Part shown: piece after piece, positions 1-10,222 of the stretch
Layout: each line of letters begins with the position of its first letter
Position numbering within the stretch: the first letter of the stretch is position 1
NCBI GenBank assembly: GCA_037127255.1
Contig: JBANSL010000017.1
Span: 68,572,857 to 68,636,856, forward strand
Reading direction: 5' to 3'
Length of the DNA: 64,000 nucleotides
Origin: Persicaria tinctoria
Taxonomy: Eukaryota; Streptophyta; Magnoliopsida; Caryophyllales; Polygonaceae
Translations under genes and position numbers: made by a program
Notes under the pieces: model-generated
Told to the model about the DNA's origin: nothing
What the model saw: the letters and a program-made list of their open reading frames with translations, nothing else
Databases searched by the model: none

Positions 1-294
1 ATGAAGTTAAAAATGAGGGCTATGAATTCGAGCATGATGGTAAACTTGTCACTGTGTTTTCAGCTCCCAACTACTGTGGCAGGGTAATTCACTAGATTGG
101 CCACAGCCTCTTTTGCATCTCATGTTGTCCACTCCTGTGCATGACTTCTAATCGAATCTTTTGCTTCTTCTCTCGTGCAGCTGGGCAACAAGGGTGCTTT
201 CATTCGGTTTTTAGCCCCTGAAATGAAGCCGGAGGTTGTCACATTTCGAGCAGTGGTGAGCGCCAGCATTAGAAGTTTGTTTTTTAGCACTTAG
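1..294 (+). pseudogene. 3' part of a PP5-type serine/threonine protein phosphatase gene (partial at window edge)
   Basis: Bases 3-83 read [20 protein letters not shown] then APNYCGR. An intron follows (84-180, GTAATT...GCAG), and the next exon begins LGNKGAFIRFLAPEMKPEVV then TFRAV. This matches the C-terminal catalytic region of the PPP-family phosphatase PP5, which removes phosphate from serine and threonine and binds Hsp90 through an N-terminal TPR domain lying outside this window. After TFRAV comes a possible donor (GTGAGC, 256). If it is not used, the frame stops at 292-294. The expected last short exon with the PP5 tail was not found downstream, where LINE insertions begin at 892. The intron argues against a processed copy. 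It could be a real gene with a distant last exon, or a truncated duplicate. Family assignment is firm; functional status is open. Confidence 0.7.
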
Positions 295-873
295 GAATTA
301 AGATCCCCAGCCTTCTGACTTTTGGAGTGCCTTCTGCAGAATTCGATAAATTGGCCTAAAGATGATGGAGCTTACGAAACATTCCTCTGAGATTGTGCTT
401 GCCCGAATGACAATGCTGCCGCTGACAGTCCAGTTCCAACTTCTCCAGGACCATTTTGTAGTCAGCCAACGAAAACACGCAAGAAAATGAGGTAATCCAA
501 GAGCGTCGATAGTAGAATCAAAACTCCCACTTTTGAAGTTGTATAGCTGATGTGTAGTAGGTATAGGGTATAAAATCATATCTAACTCTCTAATGGAAAC
601 CTGATTTTCGGTACACTGGATGAGGCTTGATGTGTCTACTCGTTGCCTGATGGTTGCATGATTAGAAAGAAGAATATGGTTGGTATGAATTTGTACGATC
701 ATTGAGATTCCAACCCTAATCTTATTAGGGCTGGATAGGCAACAAGATCCCTGTGAGTTCATACACTTTGATCCCTTTTCCTTGCTTCTACTCAAATCAC
801 TGCTTTGTGATCCTAAGCTCATGACCATTATTTAGCGCAATTGTAACTTCATTTATAGTTATAGATAGGTAGG
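295..873. other. Non-coding stretch downstream of the PP5 fragment
   Basis: No recognisable gene. A 176-codon open frame exists on the minus strand but has no recognisable domain and lacks codon character. The stretch may be 3' flank or unspliced intron of the PP5 gene. Confidence 0.4.
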
Positions 874-891
874 GGTTTCAACAATGACAAT
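874..891. repeat. Left TSD of LINE copy 1
   Basis: GGTTTCAACAATGACAAT, repeated with one mismatch at 1292-1309. Confidence 0.75.
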
Positions 892-1291
892 CAACAACAC
901 TACCACCCAGTGAATCCCGCAATGGAGCGGGGTTTGGGGGTGAGGATGTATGCAATCAATGTGTTAGGAGAGCGTTTCCAAATTACCCAAGTCATCGTAG
1001 ACGAACGACCATAAGAGAAAACGGGCAAAGAAATGACAACCAGAAGTGAAGCGAAACAGAACAAAACTAAAGCAAAAACAAGCAAACTAAGAATCCTCGA
1101 CCTGAATGTGACTCATCCATGATCTCGATACATGGTCATGTCTTCCATAAGAGATAAAAGAGTAAGGTCTTGTCGAATAACTTCCATTCAACTCTTCTTA
1201 GGTCCGCCTCTGCCATGACGGAAATCCCCTAGATCCAAACTCTCGCACCTCCGCACATGTGCGGTTGGTTGCCTCTTCTGAATGTGTTGTC
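892..1291 (-). mobile_element. RTE-like LINE, 5'-truncated 3' tail (copy 1)
   Basis: The insert starts at its left edge with CAACAACAC, the reverse of a GTTGTTG-type 3' tail. Its minus strand encodes a decayed reverse-transcriptase C-terminus (RRCESLDLGDFRHGRGGPKK, then a stop) that is homologous to the second copy at 1377-1981. It is flanked by an 18-base direct repeat with one mismatch: GGTTTCAACAATGACAAT at 874-891 and GGTTTCAACAATGGCAAT at 1292-1309. This is the target-site duplication expected from target-primed reverse transcription. The 5' truncation is also typical. The coding remnant is dead. Confidence 0.75.
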
Positions 1292-1309
1292 GGTTTCAAC
1301 AATGGCAAT
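1292..1309. repeat. Right TSD of LINE copy 1
   Basis: GGTTTCAACAATGGCAAT, partner of 874-891. Confidence 0.75.
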
Positions 1310-1363
1310 AATCGAAAAGTTGTGACTTGTTTTTTGGAAACTTGTAATACATGACTAGAGTGT

Positions 1364-1376
1364 GCTTTATATGAAC
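1364..1376. repeat. Left TSD of LINE copy 2
   Basis: GCTTTATATGAAC, identical to 1982-1994. Confidence 0.88.
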
Positions 1377-1981
1377 AACAACAACAACCCAGTAAATCCC
1401 GCGATAGAGCAGGGTCTGGGGGGTCAGGATGTACACACTCTTACCCCGACCAAATCAGGAGAGTGTTTCCGATAGACCCATAAAAATAAGACACAGAATG
1501 AAAGAAGCGAAAACATATGTAGAAGAGGAAGAAGACAGATAAAAAGCATCAGCAGCATGGCTAAACACCCTAGCCCATCACTCTACACCTCACCGGCCCG
1601 AATGGCCCTCCTCCACTGGTCCCTGTCCGAAGTCATATCTTCCGAGAGGCTCAACCGATCGAGGTCCTAACGGATAACCTCTAACCACTTCCTCTTCGGT
1701 CTACCTCTTCCCCTTCGGATAGCTCCAAGCTCTAAGCTCTCACACCTTCGAATCAGAGCCGAAGATGGTCTTTTACGAATGTGTCCAAACCAGCGCAATC
1801 TGTACTCCCGCAATTTATCCTCTAAACTTGTAACGCCAACCTTACGTCTGATGTCGACATTTCTGATTATGTCAAGCCTCGTATGCCCACACATCCAACG
1901 CAACGTTCTCATCTCGGCCACTGATAACTTCCGCTCTTGAGCTATTGTAATAGGCCAGCACTCAGAACCATACAATAGTGG
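1377..1981 (-). mobile_element. RTE-like LINE, 5'-truncated 3' tail (copy 2)
   Basis: The minus strand of 1667-1975 is open for 102 codons and encodes the C-terminal end of a plant LINE reverse-transcriptase polyprotein. Typical segments are SVAEMRTLRWMCGHTRLD, EYRLRWFGHIRKRP and RRGRGRPKRKWLEVIR. The 3' end is the ACAACAACAACCCAG motif on the left. A perfect 13-base TSD, GCTTTATATGAAC, lies at 1364-1376 and 1982-1994. The catalytic reverse-transcriptase core is absent, so the copy is 5'-truncated and inactive. It sits 86 bases from copy 1, in the same orientation but with a different TSD, so it is an independent insertion. Confidence 0.88.
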
Positions 1982-1994
1982 GCTTTATATGAAC
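1982..1994. repeat. Right TSD of LINE copy 2
   Basis: GCTTTATATGAAC, identical to 1364-1376. Confidence 0.88.
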
Positions 1995-2165
1995 CAGTTA
2001 TAAATCAAGTATTTCAATAACAACTTGTTAATCCTATGATTGCAATTGTTTTGTGATTTGTTTTCGTAGAGTGAAAGTTGAACTTGACTCGATTTCGATA
2101 ACACATTTTTTAACCTACGTCGATCATTTACCATCTCATCAACTATATCGGTAGAGATCTTCTAC

Positions 2166-2301
2166 TCCACAATAGTAGTCCATTCATTTTGATTGGGTGA
2201 AGTAGAATTTTTCTATTCATTTTATCAATCATTAAATCTATATCTAAATAAACTTCTACCAATAAAAATGAAAGGAGTATAGAATGGACTACCATTGCGG
2301 A
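2166..2301. mobile_element. Small MITE with 20-base terminal inverted repeats
   Basis: The left end TCCACAATAGTAGTCCATTC (2166-2185) is the inverse of GAATGGACTACCATTGCGGA (2282-2301), with two mismatches. It is about 136 bp, AT-rich and non-coding. The similarity may extend outward into GATCCTCCGG, now split by the hAT insertion at 2308. The superfamily is unassigned because no clean TSD could be fixed. Confidence 0.55.
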
Positions 2302-2307
2302 CCGGAG
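2212..2307. repeat. Direct duplication, copy 1 (partner 3088-3199)
   Basis: About 96 bases, from GTAGAATTTTTCTATTC to ACCATTGCGGACCGGAG, recur almost unchanged at 3088-3199. The right end of this copy (GATCC...) was displaced to 3070 by the hAT insertion. Confidence 0.8.
2300..2307. repeat. Left 8-bp TSD of the hAT-like element
   Basis: GACCGGAG; partner at 3062-3069. Confidence 0.82.
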
Positions 2308-3061
2308 CAGGGCCGTCCCGAGGATTATATGAGCCCTGTGCAACAATTAATTTTCGGGCCCTTATATTAAAGTAGGTTTTAAATCGGGTATTTTTTTGTG
2401 AAATAAGTCGGGTAATGAATTAGAGTGTCGTAAATAATTATAATTTGAATTAACATTGATATTAATAATTTTATAGTACATTTTGTACCGATTATGCCTA
2501 ACAAAAAGATAAAATACTCTTAAATGATAATTTTTAGGTAACTGTTGTTTGATTAACCATGTTTTTTTTTTGCTAACCATGAACATTAATCTATCCAATT
2601 AAATAAATGTTTGTAGATATAAATATTTACAAATAAAATAAAATAGAAAAAATTAGGAGCCCATAAAAGAAGGAAATATAGCATTTGATTCAATTAAAAA
2701 ATCTGATGAAAAAAAATACTGAGTAAGAATACTGGATTACTGGGTATGAAAAAAATAAGATATAAACATTGGGGAGGGGGTCGGGTGGTACAGTGAACTA
2801 GACAACTAGTGAAGCACCAATTAATAAAAGTAATTTAATAAAAGTTGTTTGTGGGGCCTGCTAGAAATTAAATTTGTGAAAAGGAGTTTGTACAGAGATT
2901 CGAACTTGACACCAAAAACAAGTGAACGCGCCTAACTCTAAAACAACCTCTGAGGCAAGGAAGCGTACATGTAATTCTTCATCTACTTTCATATATGAGG
3001 CCCAATAATTTTGCGGGCCCTGCGCGGTAAGACCGCTTGAACCGCCCAAAAACCGGGCCTG
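2308..3061. mobile_element. Non-autonomous hAT-like transposon (754 bp)
   Basis: The element begins CAGGGCCGTCCCGAGG and ends AAACCGGGCCTG, giving imperfect terminal inverted repeats of the CAGGGCC type. It is flanked by a perfect 8-bp TSD, GACCGGAG, at 2300-2307 and 3062-3069. An 8-bp TSD with CAGGG-type ends is characteristic of the hAT superfamily. No transposase is encoded, so the element would depend on a transposase supplied elsewhere. The interior is AT-rich, with a short minus-strand open frame that I do not consider a gene. Confidence 0.82.
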
Positions 3062-3069
3062 GACCGGAG
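3062..3069. repeat. Right 8-bp TSD of the hAT-like element
   Basis: GACCGGAG; partner at 2300-2307. Confidence 0.82.
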
Positions 3070-3087
3070 GATCCGCACCGTTTATCG

Positions 3088-3199
3088 GTAGAATTTTCTA
3101 TTCATTTTATCAATCATTAAATCTATATCTAAATAAACTTCTATCAATCAAAATGAAAGGAGTATAGAATGGACTACCATTGCGGATCGGAGGATCCAG
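3088..3199. repeat. Direct duplication, copy 2
   Basis: Near-identical to 2212-2307. It continues into GGAGGATCC, showing the uninterrupted form of the segment. Confidence 0.8.
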
Positions 3200-3707
3200 A
3201 CCACAAGTATATAGTTTGGTCATTAGTAGTGAGTCATTGAAAGATCAGGACATGCAAGAGTTTGTAGTTATAATTTTAAATATTAACCCTCATTATTTAT
3301 TTTATTTTTTAAAGAAATATAAGAGTTTGAATGGTGTTACGTCCGGCTAGACTACCCTCCAATACCATCTTTATGGATAAGAACCTGAAGTTCTGGTTGT
3401 GAAATCAAGATAGCTTGATATGAAGAGTGGTATAAACGTGTCACTTTGTCCGCAACATGGTTAACTTCTCATAAAAGATGATTGAAACTCACACATTTAA
3501 AGGATTGAAAGAGAAGAAGAGCATTGGTGATCAACATCTCATTTCCATGAACATTTTAGAGGCTAGAAATGTTGATAATGGTGAGACTATTACTTACCCT
3601 CAAATCTCAATGACAAAATTAACCCTAAGGGATAAATGAAAAAAAAAAAAAGGAAAAAAAAAAAGGAAAAAAGAAGAAGAGAATAGTGGGAGTGTGGGCT
3701 GGTCTCC
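3200..3707. other. Upstream region of RanBP1
   Basis: No gene is seen. It ends in an A/G-rich run (3638-3680) just before the RanBP1 TATA box. AACCCTAA (a telo-box-like motif often found in promoters of plant housekeeping genes) occurs near 3620. Confidence 0.4.
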
Positions 3708-3715
3708 TATATAAT
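3708..3715 (+). promoter_or_regulatory. TATA box of RanBP1
   Basis: TATATAAT lies 93 bases upstream of the ATG at 3808, leaving room for a start site near 3740 and a 5' leader of about 70 bases rich in C and T. Confidence 0.6.
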
Positions 3716-3807
3716 GGCAATTGACGCCCCTAAAACCCTCCCGTCCAGCGCGATTTCATCTGCCGATTCGTAGCTCTACTTTCTCTTTCTTCCTCCAACC
3801 ATCAACT

Positions 3808-5901
3808 ATGGCAGATCCCGAGCACAGAGAAGAAGACGAGAACGCCCCCGCTGAGGACGAGGACACCGGAGCTCAGATCGCTCCCATCGTAAAGCTCGAA
3901 GAGGTCGCCGTTTCCACCGGTGAAGAGAATGAGGACGCCATTCTCGATCTGTAAGTTTCTCCAACCGTTTTCCATCTTTCGATTGCTGTTCAGTCCTGTT
4001 CGGATCTTTCTAGGGTTTAATGTTACGCATTTCCTAATATCGTTACTCGATTCTAGGTTTTTTGGCCGGTTTTGGTTTCTAGGGTTTTACGATCTGTAAT
4101 CGGACTTGATTTCTGCTTGTTGTTTAGGAAATCGAAGCTTTACCGATTTGATAAGGACGGGAATCAGTGGAAGGAGAGGGGTGCTGGCACAGTGAAGCTT
4201 CTGAAGCACAAGGTTACTGGCAAGGTTCGCCTTGTCATGCGCCAGTCTAAAACCTTGAAGATCTGTGCTAATCATCTCAGTAAGTTTCTGCTTTTCGGAT
4301 TTTTGATAAGTTTCGTGCTGTGAATTTGTATGAATTCTGATTTTCTGTGGCAACTGTTTCGCAGTCCTGTCCACCATGACGGTACAGGAGCACGCAGGGA
4401 ATGAGAAGTCCTGTCTTTGGCACGCCCCTGATTTTTCTGATGGGGAGTTGAAGGACGAGCTGTTCTGCATTAGATTTGCCTCTGTTGAGAGTGAGTGTTT
4501 TGTTCTACTTTTTGTTTGTCCATCACTTGCTCACTCTGTGTCTGTACCAGTTGTATGAATATCATTGATTCTGCATTGTTTAGATGAGCAAATTCCCTTC
4601 TTGAACTAGCTCCATGTTTTCTTTGTTGATTGATTTGATGTAAAATGCAAAACATTGACCATTGTGGCTAGATAAATTTTAATTGAACAAATTAGGCCAG
4701 TAAATTTGTTTAAACATTCAATTTTCACTTACATAGCTTGCTTCTGTGCTGTTGGTGTAATATGCATTTATGTTCTGTGTTTTTTATAGTGACACTGATA
4801 AACTAAGAGCTTTGAAAGAAGTTTTCAAGAGTTCGCTTCTGTGTTTGCACATGATAAATTACTCAAGTTTTTCTAGCATCTGTGATTCTGTGTTGCTGCA
4901 AGGAACTTTGATGTCTGTACATGTTTTTATTTTTAACCTAGTTTCTAGTTTTCCACACCTGACTATCTATTTTGTTTAGTTAGTGGATACAGTCTTTCTT
5001 CCATATTTTCTTGCCATACTATTTGAAACTCTATGAAATCCATTTCAATTTTGTTTTGGTATATGGCCGAAGGTTGATATCTTTGATGTTTGATTATCAT
5101 TACATTAAGGTGGTTTTTTCAATGGTTGTGGTTGAAGCATCTATATTGTTATGGCTATGCTATATATGCTAGTGAGCAACTATTTGAAACATTTTCCGAG
5201 TGACTAATGGTGGCTTGTAACATGCCTTGTAATGCAAGTAAGATCTTGGATCGGATTCTGCCCAATTTTACATGCATGCTGCATAACTACCACCTTTGAT
5301 TTGCTTTGTTTTTTTTAATTTTTTGAACTTTGATTATGCTGATATTCCACTGTTTGTTGATTTGCTTTGACAATTACATTTTGGATATAGTAGTTTGATG
5401 TAAGTAGCAATTGAGAGGGAAATGATCATTGTTTCTGGTTTATTTGAGTTGTCTCATAATTTTTGTCAGCACTGAAGAATTATGAAGATATGAACTTAGC
5501 ACAGCAGTCAACTTAATGTTGCCTGCGGGATATTCTATGTTTGGTGAAGATATATGTGTTGTCTCTCCTTGTAAATAAAGAAGTGCTGTATGTAGTGCCT
5601 TAGTGGATTAACTCCATCATACACTTGCATTTCTCACATAAGAGCTGATGCTTTCATTACAGATTGCAAATCATTCATGGAGATGTTCCAAGAGGTTGCT
5701 GAATCCCAAAAGAAGGAAACTGAGACTGCAGAAACATCTGAAGCTGCTGAGCTTCTAGGAAACCTAAAAGTTGAAGAGGAGAGCAGCGACAAGAAAGCTG
5801 GAGAGGAAGCCCCCGCTGCTGCCAAGGAAGAGGAGTTATCTTCCACCGAGCCTAAAAAGGAAGAAAAAGATGATAAGAAAGCCGAGGAAACCACTGCTTG
5901 A
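3808..5901 (+). CDS. RanBP1: Ran-binding protein 1 (four exons, 219 aa)
   Basis: Exons are 3808-3950, 4128-4279, 4365-4490 and 5663-5901. All introns are GT...AG, and the exon lengths sum to 660 bases (219 residues plus TGA). The acidic N-terminus ([18 protein letters not shown]) precedes the Ran-binding domain at about residues 25-165, with plant RanBP1 hallmarks [34 protein letters not shown] and [18 protein letters not shown] Lys/Glu-rich tail follows, with an NES-like stretch (AELLGNLKV). RanBP1 binds Ran-GTP, helps RanGAP trigger hydrolysis, and so releases cargo from export complexes on the cytoplasmic side of nuclear pores. The ATG was chosen because plant homologues start with a similar acidic MA... 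segment; the frame continues upstream without another ATG. Intron 3 is long (1172 bases). The reading frame is intact throughout. Confidence 0.93.
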
Positions 5902-6639
5902 ATTTGATGTGATTATGGTGGGTTTGTTCCAGCTACCGTATTCAGAGTCTGCTTATAGGTCGTGGACTCAAGGTCAGTTGAGGTCATGTTTAGCCTCTTT
6001 ACTTCCATGCATGTGTCAGGCATTAGCCATTCCCATGAGGATTTTCTTTAAGGACTCATGGGTTTGTCATCTCACTGCTGGAGTTGGGTTGCATTTGCAT
6101 TATTTGACTTTGAACATTTTGAGATTGCTTTTGGCTGCCCTCAAAGGTCTGTCATTGTCAACAGGTCGGAGAATGTTTTCGTGTACTTTTCATTACTTGT
6201 ATAAGGTGTCCTGCTGTTGTCGAGTCTAGTTCATCACTGTGTCGGACGTGTTTTCTTAGCATATGGGTTTGGTTTTGTGCTTGATTCTATAAATTATTTC
6301 TACTGCAATATCGCATGTGCATTGACCTGTGTGTAGCAAAATCGTTTTGACTCAAAATTTTTGATGTTCGTGAATCGGATTTAGGCCCCCGGCCTAGCCA
6401 ATTTGATTACCTCATAACTGTCGTATGTTAATGTGTTAGTGTCAACTCTAGTCTGATCCGAAGAGTTTGGCTACAGGCCAATCCCGGGCCTAATATGAGG
6501 GGAGCTACTATGCATTTATGCAACATGTATATGCTCTCCAAGTTCAACGGTTCCTTGAGTGGGTGGGGTTTGGGTTTGAGTTGTGATACGAAGGATTTGA
6601 TGCAACGTGCATATGCCCTCCAAGGAAATTGGTTGAAAT
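5902..6639 (+). other. Probable RanBP1 3' UTR, then intergenic DNA
   Basis: T-rich transcript-like sequence follows the stop codon to about 6300. An open frame overlapping the last exon in another register (5771-6229) is a shadow. No further gene is seen. Confidence 0.45.
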
Positions 6640-7140
6640 TGGTTGGGTTGGTTTGGGTTTGGGTTGTGTCAATTGAGTTCGAGTTTTTTCGGGTTCAAGT
6701 TATTTGACTTATTTCAAATAACATTAAAATTTTTGATCGATTTGGAGTCGAGTAGGTGGATTATGATTCGGATTAGTTCTGTTTTAGGTTTCGGAATACA
6801 CGGTTTTGGGTCGGTGGGTTTCAAATAGATCCGTCATTCGGGTCGGGTTCGAGTTCTGGTCATTCGGGTCCCGGTTAAATCGAGTTTCAGATCAATCAAA
6901 TTACCGGTCGTTTCGGGTCGAGTCAAACCGGGTTTTTCTCGGGGTTGGGTCGATTCATCGGGTTAATTTTGGTTCAACGGGTCATCAGGTCTTAACCCTA
7001 AAAATCATGGGTTATTCTGGTTCGGGTCGATTTTAGGTCTCGAATCTAGAAAACCGGGCTCGAAACCATAAAATTATCAGGCGCTTGGATTGGGTTTTTC
7101 GGGTCGAGCCATATTCCGACGGGTCTAGTTTCAGATAATG
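6640..7140. repeat. Degenerate TTCGGGTC-rich low-complexity region
   Basis: Variants of GGGTTCGGGTCG and GGTTTCGGGTCGAG recur irregularly through about 500 bases, including on the opposite strand (CGAAACC, AACCCGG). This looks like a decayed tandem-repeat or transposon interior. The open frames across it are repeat-driven and not genes. Confidence 0.6.
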
Positions 7141-8442
7141 AGTGTGATAAAATCCGCCCCTTATACTTATTATTTCAGAAGCAATCCCTTTGTAAAAAAT
7201 TGAGCCACGTGTCCTACCTTCACAAAATTAAGAAACCGCTTTCAGCAACCACGTTCTCTTCCCCACAAGCACTATGCTATGCCCTCTGGTTTTCTAGAGA
7301 GAGAGTTTGTCAAATCCCTTCGGGGCTGGAAACTCAATCATGAACTCTTGCCCGATCGAGTAGGTCTTTTGATCGGCGCTCCTAATCGCTTTTGGTTCAA
7401 TCCTTATGGGTTGATCTGGGCGTTTTGTTTGCCCGGATTAGAGATTGGAGGAGGGCGTTGCCCACATCGGCGGGATGATGAGAGAACGCAGCCACCGGGA
7501 TGAGGAGAGGACGATGGCGACGCGCGAGCTCACCGTGACGGCGGCCTTGACAAGTCATCCTCTTGATCTCGATTCAACTGCTTCTGCCGGATCGAGAACA
7601 GTTCACCCCATGACAGGTTCTCTCATCTCCTCTCGATCTCCATATAATTTCTGTGTGATTGTCTTCAAATGAAATTGAGGATTTTGGATTTTTGGGGCTT
7701 GAATTGGAAATTGAGGCTTTAACTTTGCTTAGGCTTCCGTAGAGATAGTGATCGAATTCGTATGTGAATCCGGATGTGAATTAGGGTTTTGGATTTTTGG
7801 GGCTTGAATTAGGTTTTGGATTTTAGGGGCTTGAATTGGAAATTGATATGGTCACGCCGCGAGGAAGAGAATCTTAACCTTTATAGTGAATTGACATGAC
7901 CCTGTAAAAAAAATCACTCATTTTGACATTCTTCAAGGTAACCGAGGTTTGAGTTTTAATGTCCAATTCTACCGTTGTCTTCTGTCCTTGCAAATGCTTA
8001 GCTTATTACAGTTAATTAAGGGTGTAGTGTTAAACATTAAATATTTTTTATTGATAAAATGCACATTACTTATACACACACATGAAAATAAGAGGGTTGG
8101 CTACATAGCAGTTTTTGAGAAAAAAATATGGGTGGTTTAGTTACTGCAATATGGATCATATATAGCAGTATACATCTGATGGATGGCTAAGTAAAATTCA
8201 TGAATGATGGTAAATAGATAACCGAAGAGGGATAAAGGGTGGTTTTTAATGCAATTTTGAGAATAAAACGATGGTGATGTTAACGGGAACCTGCTTTATT
8301 TTCCTCTCATTTTCATCGATAGTTCTATTTGTTTTTACAAACAGCGATGTTTGTCCTCCTGTTTTCCTGCATTCATCAACATCATCGATGGCATGTTTCT
8401 GCTATTATAACTCATCTTTGTACTTCTTTTCAACTTTTGCAT
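7141..8442. other. Intergenic region with a GC-rich island
   Basis: A GC-richer part at about 7270-7630 resembles a 5' leader or first exon (GGATGAGGAGAGGACGATGG) but cannot be tied to a family. Two similar segments containing GGATTTTTGGGGCTTGAATT occur near 7683 and 7792. No gene is supported. Confidence 0.4.
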
Positions 8443-8726
8443 ACTGTGGCTGGCGGAAGAAATAAATATCTGATTAATGGGTATCTTGCCCAGCCTAGCC
8501 AGGTCCAAAATCTATTCCATTCTGAGCAACTCAATGTTAACAATCCACATTTTCTTATAATGCAAGGTCGCATAACAAAGGTTTTAAATATGAAACCTCC
8601 TGAAATTTTATTCATGCTTGAGGAAGCTGCTGGAACAATAATGTATGAGACAAAGAAATAGATAGCTCTGAAGACACTTCAAAAGAAGGAGGTAAAGCTG
8701 ATGAGATTGATAAACTTCTTGATCAG
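8443..8726 (+). pseudogene. SMC2 (condensin subunit) gene fragment
   Basis: The frame 8443-8658 encodes [60 protein letters not shown] and GTIMYETKK. This is the N-terminal ATPase-head region of SMC2, the condensin coiled-coil ATPase that compacts chromosomes. A TAG stop lies at 8659-8661, and the homologous reading continues as IALKTLQKKE. A shift to another frame then gives ADEIDKLLDQ, ending at 8726 near an expected exon boundary. What follows (KLQLPRKEARVLDPYEWRYI) is not SMC2 and was not identified. Only about 95 of some 1,170 residues are present, so this is a non-functional fragment. Confidence 0.82.
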
Positions 8727-10055
8727 TGTTTCAAGCTTCAGTTACCCAGAAAGGAGGCTCGAGTGCTCGACCCTTATGAATGGCGGTACATACGAGGTAC
8801 GCAATCTCAAAGCTTCCCTAAACCCCCACTTTTGGGGGGTTTGCGTCAAATTTATTCACAAAGGTTGAATCTTTCTTAGTCCTTTTGTTGATGTTGAAGC
8901 AATTGGTTTGGGTGTTGAAAAGTACTATTCTATCATTTGCAGGTGCTGTTATTCTATAAATTGGTATTTGCACTTTAAGATTTTGAATTGCTAACTACTT
9001 ACTTTTTCTTTGCAAGCTTCGAATCGAAAAAGCTAATAAGAAACAATATTTGGTTCAGCTGATGTTGCTGCTTCTCTACTAGAATAACCCCTAGAAGTCA
9101 CATTTTTTGTCCCAATTTGGTACCTTAAAACATCTTCTGTGAATTTTTCTACCTTGAGTTTGCTACTGTTTTTTTTATCATGATACACTTCGATAGAGAC
9201 ACAACGAAATGAGCTTACTGGACATGGGGTTTGTTTGTTTTCATGATCTGTTTTATTTCAGTGACATACTTCCTTGAATGATTATACTTTCCTATTTCAA
9301 ATTAATGGGATTCTTTATATGGGACATGGATAATGAAGTTTTGTTGAATGAAGAGCTTTTTCTCTTATAGATAATGAATTTTTGTTGAATTTATCAGTTT
9401 CTACTACTCGGATCCCAAATCGAAAGAAAGTTCTGCAATGTTATTAAATTGTTGGCTTACTTCTTAGACTCCAAACCAGTAACTTTCAAATTGTGACATT
9501 GAAATTTCCATTCATTCACTATATGCGGAGTTCATGACAGAACATGGCCTTCTTTTTACTAATGAAGTTGTCGATCCAATAGTTGATTCATTCATCAAAG
9601 AGTTTATTGACACCGATGGCAAAGAGGAGCCCTCTACTTCTGCAAAGAAGGTGCGAATGCACTTCCATGTTATCAAAGTTGGTGGAAGCAACAAACTCGA
9701 CTCAAAGAATCTGTCTGCTGCAAATTGGAAATCTGCTGCGTAGAAGACTACTGCCGACAATGTTGCATTTGCAGGTTAACTAAGGAAATGTGGAAGTGTC
9801 TAAGTTTGCTACCATCGAGGGAAATTCAAAAGGGACTTCACATATGTTGCATCAGGTTAAAGGTGTGATGTGATCCCTTTTGCAAAGGTTAAATATACTC
9901 GATGAGAAATACAGAGACCCACTTGTGCTGAGTCGTGGGGATCAAGAGTCCAAGTAATATCTTTCCAAGTAATATCAATAATAGTCGCTTCTTTGATAAT
10001 TTGATTATCCACAATGACCAGGTATTTGAAAAATAAAATTCTTGCTTGGGAAAAG
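8727..10055. other. Unassigned sequence between two gene fragments
   Basis: Mostly T-rich, intron-like DNA. A 69-codon frame at 9534-9743 (starts MTEHGLLFTNEVVDPIVDSF) has exon-like composition and abuts a possible donor after AKK, but I recognise no family. It may be a third captured exon. Confidence 0.35.
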
Positions 10056-10222
10056 CATATGTTTCACTTATTCAATAGCTTTTTCTTCTATAAACTTGCT
10101 GATCTCGATAAGAATCCAGATAGTGTTCTTGATGCAAAGGCTGGTTTTTAGCGTGTTCGCAAATGGACGAGGAAAGTGAACTTATTTGAGAAGGATTACA
10201 TCTTTATTCTTGTGAATTACAG
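10056..10222 (+). pseudogene. ULP2-type SUMO protease exon fragment
   Basis: The frame reads HLFNSFFFYKLADLDKNPDS, then VLDAKAGF, a TAG stop (10150-10152), and RVRKWTRKVNLFEKDYIFIL with VNY. The sequence (FFFKKL...VRKWTRKVN(I/L)FEKDFIF.PVN) is typical of the C48 cysteine-protease domain of plant ULP2-like SUMO proteases (SPF/ASP1 type), just before the catalytic His exon. An apparent donor (GTTAGG, 10223) is retained, so the copy derives from genomic DNA and not from mRNA. The next exon with the catalytic histidine was not found. It is non-functional. Confidence 0.75.

Noticed and set aside
298..828. 176-codon minus-strand frame next to the PP5 fragment
   Set aside because: No recognisable domain, no gene-like context; probably chance in intronic or intergenic DNA.
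5771..6229. 152-codon plus-strand frame
   Set aside because: Overlaps the last RanBP1 exon in another register and runs into its 3' UTR; no homology.
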